This document shows, one piece after another, positions 10,041 through 17,808 of a stretch of 64,000 nucleotides of DNA. Where the stretch lies: contig NZ_RXNQ01000032.1 of the NCBI RefSeq assembly GCF_004138205.1, positions 124,001-188,000 of the forward strand, read 5' to 3'. How positions within the stretch are numbered: the stretch's first letter is position 1; every line of letters starts with the position of its first letter. This stretch comes from Pedobacter sp. SYP-B3415 (lineage in GTDB: Bacteria; Bacteroidota; Bacteroidia; Sphingobacteriales; Sphingobacteriaceae). The notes beneath the pieces were generated by a model, which was given only the letters and a program-made list of their open reading frames with translations, searched no databases and was not told where the DNA came from. Made by a program: the position numbers and the translations under genes.

Positions 10041-10180
10041 CAGGCCCGCATGCCTTTTTTCCTTTCAAAAACCAGCCTGATAGATAAATTGATCGGTGTA
10101 TTTTTATGTACCATTCTTTTTTCCGATCTTGCTGTAGCTGTAGCGCGGAGGTGGTGTTTTGCTGCAGTAGTCGTGGTAAA

Positions 10181-10243
10181 GTTTTATAGCGTTTTATCGT
10201 ATCGAATTCCTTTCCAATCGTAGGGTATTTTCAACTATAAAAC
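10181..10243 (+). promoter_or_regulatory. Repeated GTTTTAT motifs upstream of the dehydratase gene
   Basis: Two direct copies of GTTTTAT lie 10 bp apart (10181 and 10191), and an inverted copy closes a perfect 9-bp inverted repeat, GTTTTATAG (10181-10189) with CTATAAAAC (10235-10243). The cluster ends 10 bp before the ATG of the LanB-like gene. It could be a regulator binding site, for example for the LytTR regulator encoded nearby, but no consensus match proves this. Confidence 0.35.
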
Positions 10244-10253
10244 GAAACCTCGA

Positions 10254-13052
10254 ATGAGCGGATATTTTTTTGAAACGGCCATGTGCCGCACGCCCGCGTT
10301 TGTTATGACGGCGGCGCCGGATATTTCCTGGAACACGCTTAAAGGAATGATTGCCGGGGCCTCGCCGGCATTTTACGAACAGATAGCAGGTGTGTCTTAT
10401 GCCGGCCTTGAGGCGCTTCCGCCGCGGGTCGGGTTTACCGTCTGGAAATACTTCAACCGCGCCAGGTACCGCGCTACGCCATTCGGCGCTTTCGCGGCTG
10501 TTTCGTTGGTGCCTCTTGTTCGCGAAACGGAAGCTGCCATTATACTGACATCAGAGCCCCAGCTCAGGTCTTTTACAGACTGGAGCGAAAAACAATTCAT
10601 AGATCCCGCCGCTATGCCGGGACCTGCAGAAGACGTACTGCTGATGTCCAACCCTGGTATCTATCGACTTGGAAGTGAGATCAGGTATATCCGCTTTGAT
10701 GAAAACCAATTTGAGCTGGCTTCTGTGCAGGGTTTCCCTGAGCTTGAGGCCGTGCTGTTTCTTTGTCGCCGGCCGCGGTCTTTCCGGTCACTCGCTGAAG
10801 TCATGGCAGCTGAGTTTGACATGGTGCAGGCCGATATGAGGACTCTGCTTGATGAATTACTGAGCCGTCAATTGCTGCTTACAGACCGCTGGCCAAACAT
10901 TACCGGTCCGGACTATTTCGGGCGTCTGAACTATCGGTCCAGGCAAAGCCTGAAATACGAAATTGCATGCCGGCAAACCATCGGCGGCAATCTTACTGAG
11001 CGGCGGTTGAACGTTCTGAAAGAGTGGGCAGACTTTGTCGCCTCCAACCTGACTCAACACGAGCATCCGGCACTCGAACATTTCAAAGGTGAATTTCTAA
11101 ACAGGTTCGAATCGGCTGAAGTTCCGCTCAGTGTGGCACTTGATCCGGAGGTGGGTATTGGTTACGGACAGCACGCCGCTGTCGCCGGCATTGCCGGACT
11201 GGCGCAGTCGCTCCGGCAGGAGGAAACAGATACCGTAGGCACCCATGACATCACATACACCGCGCTTCACCGCTTTCTGCTGAATAACATGCTGCATGGG
11301 GCTGATATCAGGCTTGAGAACTTCAAAACTGTAGCACCTGATAAGAAGGCCATTCCGAATACACTGGCTGTCCTTGTGCATTTTTCAGAAGATAAGCTTG
11401 TGCTGGGCTCCCAGGCAGGCGGCGTAGCAACCGCGCTTCATGGAAGATTTACGCTGGCCGGCGACGCGTATGAGCAGCTTGCCCGCGATCTTGCATCGGT
11501 TGAGATGCGCGCCAATCCGGACGTTATATTTTTCGATATCGCCTACCAGGCAGAACAGCAGATAGACAACGTTAACCGGCGCCGCGCCGTATACAGTCAC
11601 GAGCTTCCTGTTCTAAGCTGGTCTTGTGCCGATAACATCATTAGTTTTGACGAGATCCTCGTGTCGGTGCGGGGAGATGAGATTATTCTCAGGTCTGAGC
11701 GTGCCGGCAAAAGACTCGTGCCCCGCCTGGCTTCGGCATACAACTATACGCGATCAGATCTCGATCTTTACCGCTTTTTATGCGACCTTCAGCACCAGGG
11801 ACTCTGCGCCGACCTGGGTTTCCGGCCCGCCGACTACCTGCCCGGGTTGGACCACTATCCGCGGGTGTATTACAAAACGCTGGTAGTTTCAGAAGCAATG
11901 TGGAAAGTACCAGGCAGTCTGTTTCCTGCTAAGGGGCGAACCAACGATCTGTTGCAGCTTAAGGGCTGGCTAAGTGAAAAAGGAATTTGCGGAAAATTCA
12001 AAACGGGCACAGGTGATATGACCCTGGTTTTTGATACGGAAAGCGACCAGGACCTGCACATGTTCCTTCAGTACCTGGGTCATGATAAGCCGGCAGAGGT
12101 TTATGTTGCCGAGGCGTTGCTGCCGGACGATGGGCATGTTGTTGATGAGGCAGGACAGCCGTATGCGGCAAAGTTCGTGGTCTCCCTGTGTCATGGCAAA
12201 CGTATATATGCAGATTACCCGGACGTCACAAAGGGCGTTTCTCATTTCAAAGATGTGCAGTTGCCAGGAAGCGAATGGTTGTATTTTTCTATCTACTGTC
12301 ATCCCTCGCGAAGCAATGCTTTGTTACAGTATGAGCTTAGCGACATACTTGAGCAGTTCCGGATCTGCATACACAGGTGGTTTTTCATCCGCTATCAGGA
12401 GCCGCGTCCGCACCTTCGGCTGCGCTTGCTGCTGAAAGACCGACGGCATGCAACCGAAATCATCCAGGCGATGCAAGTGGCCCTTGAACCCTATACACAG
12501 CTGGGGATTGTGGGCGATTTTACGCTCAATACGTATTTCCGCGAGACCTTTCGATATGGGGCCGGGCGTATCATAGATGTGGAGCGTTTTTTTCACGAGG
12601 ACAGTGCCGGCATCTTACAAGTGCTGATGCGCAACCCGAACGAAACGCAACTGCATCAACATGCTATGGAGGTCATTAAAAAAATTTTTCTGCCGTTTGC
12701 AGGGAGCATAACAGCCCGGATCCGGTTCGTTTCGCGTATGGCCGCTGCATTTGCAAATGAAATGAAGTTTGATACGGGGAGCTTTCGCGAGTTAAACCGC
12801 ATCTCGCGCGAAACACATGGTTCAACACCGGCGCTGGTTGGTATGGGAAAATTAAGCCGGCAGCTCGCCCTGATTATGCAAACCTGTAAATCGCCGCGGG
12901 AGAAAAATCAAATGCTGTCTGATCTTATCCATATGCATATTAACCGGCTGTTTTCTTCTGATCAGCGCATGCACGAAGCCATTATCTATCAATACCTTTT
13001 AAAGGCGTTGCAGACGGAGCATGCACGTGCAAAGAAAGCAGAGGAACGGTGA
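10254..13052 (+). CDS. Full-length class I lanthipeptide dehydratase (LanB)
   Basis: 932 residues, similar in size to NisB. The N-terminal lantibiotic dehydratase domain carries RYRATPFGAFAAVSLV (about 65-80) and the block LSWSCADNIISFDEILVSV with LRSERAGKRLVPRLASAYN (about 460-510). The C-terminal SpaB_C-type elimination domain runs from about 670 to 925 (GSEWLYFSIYC, then RWFFIRYQEPRPHLRLRLLL). Family role: glutamyl-tRNA-dependent glutamylation of Ser/Thr in a precursor peptide, then elimination to dehydroalanine/dehydrobutyrine. Both halves are in one chain, unlike split LanB enzymes of thiopeptide or pinensin type. No LanC cyclase is found in the window. Its 3' end overlaps the convergent kinase gene by 71 bp. 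Confidence 0.92.
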   Translation: MSGYFFETAMCRTPAFVMTAAPDISWNTLKGMIAGASPAFYEQIAGVSYAGLEALPPRVGFTVWKYFNRARYRATPFGAFAAVSLVPLVRETEAAIILTSEPQLRSFTDWSEKQFIDPAAMPGPAEDVLLMSNPGIYRLGSEIRYIRFDENQFELASVQGFPELEAVLFLCRRPRSFRSLAEVMAAEFDMVQADMRTLLDELLSRQLLLTDRWPNITGPDYFGRLNYRSRQSLKYEIACRQTIGGNLTERRLNVLKEWADFVASNLTQHEHPALEHFKGEFLNRFESAEVPLSVALDPEVGIGYGQHAAVAGIAGLAQSLRQEETDTVGTHDITYTALHRFLLNNMLHGADIRLENFKTVAPDKKAIPNTLAVLVHFSEDKLVLGSQAGGVATALHGRFTLAGDAYEQLARDLASVEMRANPDVIFFDIAYQAEQQIDNVNRRRAVYSHELPVLSWSCADNIISFDEILVSVRGDEIILRSERAGKRLVPRLASAYNYTRSDLDLYRFLCDLQHQGLCADLGFRPADYLPGLDHYPRVYYKTLVVSEAMWKVPGSLFPAKGRTNDLLQLKGWLSEKGICGKFKTGTGDMTLVFDTESDQDLHMFLQYLGHDKPAEVYVAEALLPDDGHVVDEAGQPYAAKFVVSLCHGKRIYADYPDVTKGVSHFKDVQLPGSEWLYFSIYCHPSRSNALLQYELSDILEQFRICIHRWFFIRYQEPRPHLRLRLLLKDRRHATEIIQAMQVALEPYTQLGIVGDFTLNTYFRETFRYGAGRIIDVERFFHEDSAGILQVLMRNPNETQLHQHAMEVIKKIFLPFAGSITARIRFVSRMAAAFANEMKFDTGSFRELNRISRETHGSTPALVGMGKLSRQLALIMQTCKSPREKNQMLSDLIHMHINRLFSSDQRMHEAIIYQYLLKALQTEHARAKKAEER

Positions 13053-14094
13053 TCTGAACATTAAAGTGGCCCGTAGCGTCAGTAAAAGTTTGAAATGCTG
13101 CCCTTGTTCCATAGGCGTGGTGCAGACGGTTGCGTAAGTTTTCCAGTCCTGTCCCGGTACCAGGCACCGGGACCGAAGAACTGAGGTTTCTGCTTTCAAT
13201 AAACAGATCACCGTTCAGCACTGTAAGCCGGAGCACGGCCCCTTCCCGCGACATTGTGCCATGTTTAACCATGTTTTCAGTAAGCGTTATCAGTACCAAG
13301 GGAATGAAGGGCAGGCCGGCGGTGGCGGGGTCGTACCGGAGATCAATCTGAATGTTTCCTGGTTTCCTCAGTGCGTAAAGCGTGATCAGTTGCCTGACCT
13401 GGTCCAGTTCCTGCCGCAGCGGGACTGATTCGGTTTGTGCAGACGCTATTGCATAACGCATAAGCCGTGAAAGAATCAGGATGGCCTCAGCAGCATCTTC
13501 GGTGCGCAGGTTCATATTGTGATACACAAAGTCTAAGGTGTTGAATAAAAAATGCGGGTTGATCTGTGCTTTCATATAGGCATTCTGAATATCGACCAGC
13601 CGTTTTTCTGCTTCCTGCTTGCGCAGAAGCGCTTTATAATGTGCCTCGCGAAGTTTTTCCCGTTCTTGTTGTTCACGAATAAAGGCCGACAGGAAATAAT
13701 AGCCCACGGCCAGGCCGAAAAAGAAAGTGCCCCTGTACATGTTTCGCAACAGGTACTGCTGGTCTAATCTTATTCTGTTAAAGCTTGTGACGCCGGTTAG
13801 CCCAAGAAAAAGTTCGCCCGCAAAATGCATAACAACGTAGGCAGGAAGATAGCTTATAAACACCAGTGCAACTTTCCACCAGGCATTTGCATGATGCTGA
13901 AAGACCCAGGGCAAAGCGATGAGCGAAGTAACATAAAAGCAAATAATGGTTAGCGCAAAATGGACCGCATAGGCGGCCGGAGCACCGGATACACCAAGAA
14001 CCAGCCAAAGAAGTACGGTTTCGTAAGCAATAAATGCCGCCCATACAAGCAGGTCAGCGCGGTAACGACCTAAAATTTGCAGAATCTTTTTCAT
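12982..14094 (-). CDS. LytS/YehU-type sensor histidine kinase next to LanB
   Basis: 370 residues from the ATG at 14094 (MKKILQ). An open frame extends upstream to 14325, but that part lies antisense to a small peptide gene and does not look coding. Four or more membrane segments occupy residues about 15-140, then a linker helix, then the His_kinase motif INPHFLFNT with His181, and an ATPase domain with LTENMVKHG and GTGLENL. Kinases of this family pair with LytTR regulators such as the one encoded at 14376-15107. The 3' end overlaps the LanB gene tail to tail. Likely senses an envelope signal, possibly the peptide product. Confidence 0.9.
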   Translation of the reverse strand: MKKILQILGRYRADLLVWAAFIAYETVLLWLVLGVSGAPAAYAVHFALTIICFYVTSLIALPWVFQHHANAWWKVALVFISYLPAYVVMHFAGELFLGLTGVTSFNRIRLDQQYLLRNMYRGTFFFGLAVGYYFLSAFIREQQEREKLREAHYKALLRKQEAEKRLVDIQNAYMKAQINPHFLFNTLDFVYHNMNLRTEDAAEAILILSRLMRYAIASAQTESVPLRQELDQVRQLITLYALRKPGNIQIDLRYDPATAGLPFIPLVLITLTENMVKHGTMSREGAVLRLTVLNGDLFIESRNLSSSVPVPGTGTGLENLRNRLHHAYGTRAAFQTFTDATGHFNVQITVPLLSLHVHAPSATPLKGIDR

Positions 14095-14188
14095 GGAGAA
14101 TAAGCGGTATGTATCAGGTTTCATGCTTTCGATATAAACTCTTTTTTCATGCACTTCTACAGGCGTAGATTCAGTAAAAATTAAAACT

Positions 14189-14332
14189 ATGAAACAGCGA
14201 ACCTTTAACTTTTCAGACGCGAAGCTTTTCATCTTTAAGCAGGGAAAGGCTTCAAAACGCAGCTCGGATCCGACTACGTCGATGATCACAACGACCACGC
14301 ATACGACAGGCCGGGCACTGCGCAAACCGTAA
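14189..14332 (+). CDS. Putative RiPP precursor peptide: Thr/Ser-rich, Cys-free, 47 residues
   Basis: This small ORF lies between the kinase and regulator genes, on their opposite strand and on the same strand as LanB. ATG at 14189 follows an A-rich stretch (TTAAAACT); TAA is at 14330. The first 24 residues resemble a class I leader: an FNFSD motif at residues 6-10, recalling the FNLD box of nisin-type leaders, then charged residues ending in KASKR. The rest is a probable core with 3 Ser and 8 Thr in 23 residues, including Thr29-30, a Thr34-37 run and Thr39-40, ending GRALRKP. There is no cysteine, so lanthionine rings cannot form. An alternative is a threonine-attenuator leader, but no thr gene follows. 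Confidence 0.6.
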   Translation: MKQRTFNFSDAKLFIFKQGKASKRSSDPTTSMITTTTHTTGRALRKP

Positions 14333-14375
14333 ACATTCTTACCGATTGTTGATATCGTCCCAGACGGGGGGGAGG

Positions 14376-15107
14376 TTAGGGCTTCTTCCCCGTTCTTAAC
14401 AGATGCCGGTTTACAAACTCAGTAAAATCTTTCCGGTAGTAGGCGCCAACTGTTAAGGTTACACCATTGGCCATTTTGATGGTATTGCCGTCAATATAAT
14501 CGATATGGGCGCGTGCGATGATATAACTGCGCTGAAATTGCACAAATCCGGCATGCCTGCCAAAGATCGCTGCTATCTCCCGTAGTGGCATATAGGTCAG
14601 TACCTCCCTGGTCAGGGTGCGGATCAGCACATAGTTCAGCTTACTCTCAATCAGCACTACATCAGAAAAACGAATCTGTACCAACCTGTACTGGTCTGTC
14701 TTACTTTTTACAAAGAAAAATTCCTCTTCTTTTGCTGAAACTGTTGTGCCAGAGTCGGGAAATAGTTTGTTCATGGCAATAAAAAATTCCGCTTTACTGT
14801 AGGGTTTAAGCAGGTAATCATCGGCATCTGCTTTGAAGGCTTCGTACCCATAGCGGGTATGGCCCGTGGTGAAAACAAGTTTATCTGTTTTCCGGCGGAT
14901 CTCCTTTGACAATTCGATCCCATTCAAATTGGGCATGTCGATGTCGAGCAGGACAAGGTCAACATGAGTGACAGCAGAAAAAGCGCGAAGCGCGGTAAGC
15001 GGATCTGTAAAACTCTGATGCAATTCCAGTCCGGGGCAGGCCTCAACATAACGCTTTAACCCTTCAACGGCGTGCGGCTCATCATCAATTATAATACATC
15101 TATACAT
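14376..15107 (-). CDS. LytTR-family response regulator
   Basis: 243 residues from the ATG at 15107 (MYRCIIIDDEP); the frame is open further upstream to 15221 but the receiver domain begins at this Met. The receiver domain has acidic pocket Asp8-Asp9, phospho-acceptor Asp55 (LLDIDMPN) and the FTTGHTRY segment. The C-terminal LytTR DNA-binding domain (about 140-240) includes VLIESKLNYVLI and FVQFQRSYIIARAHIDYI. It is the probable partner of the kinase at 12982-14094, from which it is separated by 282 bp holding the antisense peptide gene. Probable target: LanB and/or the peptide gene. Confidence 0.92.
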   Translation of the reverse strand: MYRCIIIDDEPHAVEGLKRYVEACPGLELHQSFTDPLTALRAFSAVTHVDLVLLDIDMPNLNGIELSKEIRRKTDKLVFTTGHTRYGYEAFKADADDYLLKPYSKAEFFIAMNKLFPDSGTTVSAKEEEFFFVKSKTDQYRLVQIRFSDVVLIESKLNYVLIRTLTREVLTYMPLREIAAIFGRHAGFVQFQRSYIIARAHIDYIDGNTIKMANGVTLTVGAYYRKDFTEFVNRHLLRTGKKP

Positions 15108-15146
15108 GGTTAACTGGGATGCGCGTGAAATACTAAAGTTAACCAT
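15106..15146. promoter_or_regulatory. Perfect 10-bp inverted repeat at the regulator start
   Basis: ATGGTTAACT (15106-15115) and AGTTAACCAT (15137-15146) are exact inverted copies with 21 bp between them. The inner arm covers the start codon of the LytTR regulator. It could be an autoregulatory site or a 5' hairpin that hides the start codon. Confidence 0.4.
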
Positions 15147-15230
15147 AAAGAGCAGACCGGCTGGTGTTGAAAACCACCCAATTGCTGAATTTACGCTGAT
15201 AATGTTGGATTTGTAAGGCAATTAAATAAG

Positions 15231-15257
15231 GAAACCCGGGCATTTAGCCCGGGTTTC
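15231..15257 (-). terminator. Intrinsic terminator downstream of fabF
   Basis: GAAACCCGGGC / GCCCGGGTTTC, an 11-bp perfect stem with a 5-nt loop, followed on the minus strand by CTTATTTAATT. It lies 20 bp beyond the fabF stop and ends its transcript before the regulator gene. Confidence 0.8.
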
Positions 15258-15277
15258 AGAATTACGTTGTCTTTAGT

Positions 15278-16522
15278 TTAGACGGATTTGAAAACTACGA
15301 TTCCGTTGTGTCCGCCGAATCCGAATGTATTGCTCATGGCCACCTTTACCGGGTGATCAATCGTTTCTTTCAAAACGATCTGCAGATTTCCGGGTACAGC
15401 CGGATCCAGTACCTCCGTATTTATTGTTGGCGGAACGACCTGGTCGCGGATGGCGAGTATAGAAACGATTGCTTCTGCAGCCCCGGCCGCACCGAGTAAA
15501 TGACCCGTCATGGATTTGGTGGCGCTGATTTTCATCTTCAGATCGTTGCCCCCGCTAAGTGCCTGGATGGCGTTTACCTCAGACAGATCGCCTACAGGTG
15601 TTGACGTTGCGTGCATGTTCAGGTAATCGACATCGCCGATCGTCAGCCCACCTTCGCTAAGCGCGTCGCGCATAGCCCGGGCAGCACCTAAGCCTTCGGG
15701 GTGTGTGGCAGTCATGTGGTAAGCATCCGCAGTCATTGCTGCACCGCAGATCTCCGCATAAATATGTGCCCCGCGGGCTACTGCATGTTCGTATTCTTCG
15801 AGCACCAAAGCGCCTGCCCCTTCGCCCATGACAAATCCGTCACGGTCGGCGTCGAAGGGTCTTGACGCCGTTTCCGGATTTTCGTTCCGGGCCGACATCG
15901 CTTTCATTGCGCTGAAACCGCCAAATGAGGCCGGTGTGATTGGCGCTTCAGAACCACCTGTGATGATAATTTTTGCTTTGTTGAGGCGGATATAATTGTA
16001 AGCGTCCATAATTGCCGTGTTCGAGGTGGCGCAGGCAGAAACCGTTGTGTAGTTCACGCCCATATACCCATTACGCAGCGAAATCATGCCTGAGGCCATA
16101 TTGGCGATCAGTTTGGGAACGAAGAAAGGGCTGAATCGCGGGTGCCCGTCGCCAAGGGCGTAGCCTGTTACCTGCTCTTCGAAAGTTTCCATTCCGCCCT
16201 GGCCGGTACCCCAGATTACGCCAACGTCAAAAGGATCCATGTTTTTCAGCTCGAAGCCGGAATCTTTTATGGCTTCGTCTGCAGCAACCAGCGCATATTG
16301 TGTGAAAGGATCTGTGCGCTTAAGCTCAGCGCGATCCAGGAAATCGGCGGCATTAAAGTTTTTTAACTCACAGGCGAAGGTTGTACGGAACAGGGAGGCG
16401 TCGAACCGGGTAATTCTTGCCGCAGCACTTTTGCCCGCAACGATATTCTGCCAGAAGCTTCCCACGTTGTTACCCAGCGGCGTTAAAGCGCCAAGTCCGG
16501 TCACCACTACTCTTTTAAGCAT
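15278..16522 (-). CDS. fabF: Beta-ketoacyl-ACP synthase II
   Basis: 414 residues, normal length for KAS II. The catalytic triad is complete: Cys164 (SACATSN), His304 (NMHATSTPVGD) and His341 (GHLLGAAG), with Lys336 (SATKSMTGH) and the closing NTFGFGGHN motif. It condenses malonyl-ACP with acyl-ACP in fatty acid elongation. It is not next to acpP or rnc, so it may be an extra or regulated copy. A TetR-type palindrome lies in its promoter and a TetR gene is divergent 670 bp away. Confidence 0.95.
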   Translation of the reverse strand: MLKRVVVTGLGALTPLGNNVGSFWQNIVAGKSAAARITRFDASLFRTTFACELKNFNAADFLDRAELKRTDPFTQYALVAADEAIKDSGFELKNMDPFDVGVIWGTGQGGMETFEEQVTGYALGDGHPRFSPFFVPKLIANMASGMISLRNGYMGVNYTTVSACATSNTAIMDAYNYIRLNKAKIIITGGSEAPITPASFGGFSAMKAMSARNENPETASRPFDADRDGFVMGEGAGALVLEEYEHAVARGAHIYAEICGAAMTADAYHMTATHPEGLGAARAMRDALSEGGLTIGDVDYLNMHATSTPVGDLSEVNAIQALSGGNDLKMKISATKSMTGHLLGAAGAAEAIVSILAIRDQVVPPTINTEVLDPAVPGNLQIVLKETIDHPVKVAMSNTFGFGGHNGIVVFKSV

Positions 16523-16544
16523 AACTTGTTTTTTTTGATCGGCG

Positions 16545-16574
16545 CAAATATATAATAATTATACCGAACGGTAT
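16545..16574 (-). promoter_or_regulatory. fabF promoter with TetR-type operator
   Basis: On the minus strand a -7 box TATATTTG (16545-16552) matches the Bacteroidota TAnnTTTG consensus 22 bp before the fabF ATG. Just upstream is the perfect inverted repeat ATACCG-AA-CGGTAT (16561-16574), located between the expected -33 and -7 elements. No clear -33 TTTG is seen. The arrangement suggests repression by a TetR protein, possibly the one at 17190. Confidence 0.6.
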
Positions 16575-16588
16575 TTATGGGCTGCGGT

Positions 16589-17096
16589 TCACTGTTATCC
16601 CGAGAAAGTTTTGCGAAAGCCTATAGTTCTTTGGTTTCCAATAAGTGTGAGGCTATGGTATCGAACCGCTCACCGCCGCGGAGGCTCCTTCTTTTTCTTG
16701 GAAAAGAAGCACCTGAGGCATAGCCGAAAGCGTTCGTACCATTGAAAACAACATACAAGACACGAACAAACCGCTCCGGCTGTGTATCTCTTCTTGCATA
16801 AAAGCATCAAAAGTCCGACGGCGGCGGGAAAAGGCCCGGATTACCTCTGCGTCATTCCGTTCCGGGCTGGTTCCCCTCCTTGGTTCTTCTCAACCTCCCC
16901 AAGACAGTACAAGACTTTTAATACTTTTCTGCGGCGAGAAGATACAAGGCCGGTTCGCACCTATCAGTGACAGTAATCAGGCAAAACCGTCATCAAAACC
17001 ACCGCCTGTACGTAAAACCCGCAGACATAGAATACAGAGGGCTTGATTCAGAAGACTCAGGCAAATACTGCTTTGAGTCTGTTCGGAAGGATCTTA
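16589..17096 (+). repeat. 508-bp dispersed repeat, copy 1
   Basis: This non-coding stretch between fabF and tetR is closely matched, in inverted orientation, by 37610-38117; both copies are 508 bp by my endpoints. Long exact blocks are shared, for example around 16905-16950. A short frame is open in both copies (16782-16970 here) but most differences change the residue, so I do not call it a gene. No transposase or clear terminal inverted repeat is seen; origin unknown. Confidence 0.85.
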
Positions 17097-17189
17097 TTTT
17101 GTTGTGCAATTTTTACCGGCCGACAATGGCCCCTGTCCTTAGTCCGGCAACGTTTTGCCAATTACCAGCCCAATCGATATATTTAACCC

Positions 17190-17795
17190 GTGTTAAAAAA
17201 TACTCCAAAATCGGCCCGTACCCGGCAGTTGATCATCGAGAGAACTGCTGCTCTTTTTAACACGAAAGGTTATGCCGGCACGTCTATGTCCGATCTGACA
17301 TCAGCGACCGGCCTGACAAAGGGCAGCATTTACGGGAACTTTGAAAATAAGGAATCTGTCGCTATTGCGGTGTTCAACCATAACCTGCAGCAGGTAGAAC
17401 AAATCATAAGCAGTTACAAGGAGCAAGCCGCCTCAGCTCATGCAGCACTAATGGCCTATGTGGCAGCTTACCGCCATTTTATAGATGGTGATTTCCCGCA
17501 GGGCGGCTGTCCGATTATGAATACCGCCACCGAAGCCGACGACACCATGCCGCGCCTGCGCGAAATGACGGTTGATGCATTGGAAAAGTGGCAGCAATCC
17601 CTTGTGCGTATCATTGAGCAGGGGCAGCAGAACGGCGAATTCCATGCGACATGCCAGGCCGAACAGACTGCGCTGTCGCTTATCGCGCTGATTGAAGGCG
17701 GGGTCATGATCGCGAAACTAAAAAACAGGCAGCAGCCTCTGGATCAGGTGCTGCTGACTGTGGAAGGGCTGATAAACGGTCTGCTGATACGCTGA
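17190..17795 (+). CDS. TetR/AcrR-family transcriptional regulator
   Basis: 201 residues from a GTG start. The N-terminal HTH is clear: RTRQLIIERTAALFNTKGYAGTSMSDLTSATGLTKG split over residues 10-45, then SIYGNFENKESV. The C-terminal ligand domain resembles the TetR_C subgroup with GGCPIMNTATEADD near residue 110. It is convergent with the SDR gene (13 bp gap) and divergent from fabF. An inverted repeat TTAAC-CCGT-GTTAA overlaps its own GTG start and may be autoregulatory. Ligand unknown; fabF and SDR are candidate targets. Confidence 0.92.
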   Translation: MLKNTPKSARTRQLIIERTAALFNTKGYAGTSMSDLTSATGLTKGSIYGNFENKESVAIAVFNHNLQQVEQIISSYKEQAASAHAALMAYVAAYRHFIDGDFPQGGCPIMNTATEADDTMPRLREMTVDALEKWQQSLVRIIEQGQQNGEFHATCQAEQTALSLIALIEGGVMIAKLKNRQQPLDQVLLTVEGLINGLLIR

Positions 17796-17808
17796 CTGCT
17801 GAAACGGC

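Noticed and set aside
10050..10223. 57-codon ORF in front of LanB as a precursor peptide
   Set aside because: Hydrophobic and Val/Phe-rich, no leader-like or core-like composition, and it overlaps the probable regulatory repeats.
14095..14325. N-terminal extension of the kinase frame to a Met at 14325
   Set aside because: It is antisense to the Thr-rich peptide gene, reads as a valine-rich low-quality stretch and is not part of the LytS family.
16782..16970. Short ORF preserved in both 508-bp repeats (also 37731-37925, minus strand)
   Set aside because: Most differences between copies change the amino acid, which argues against a conserved protein.
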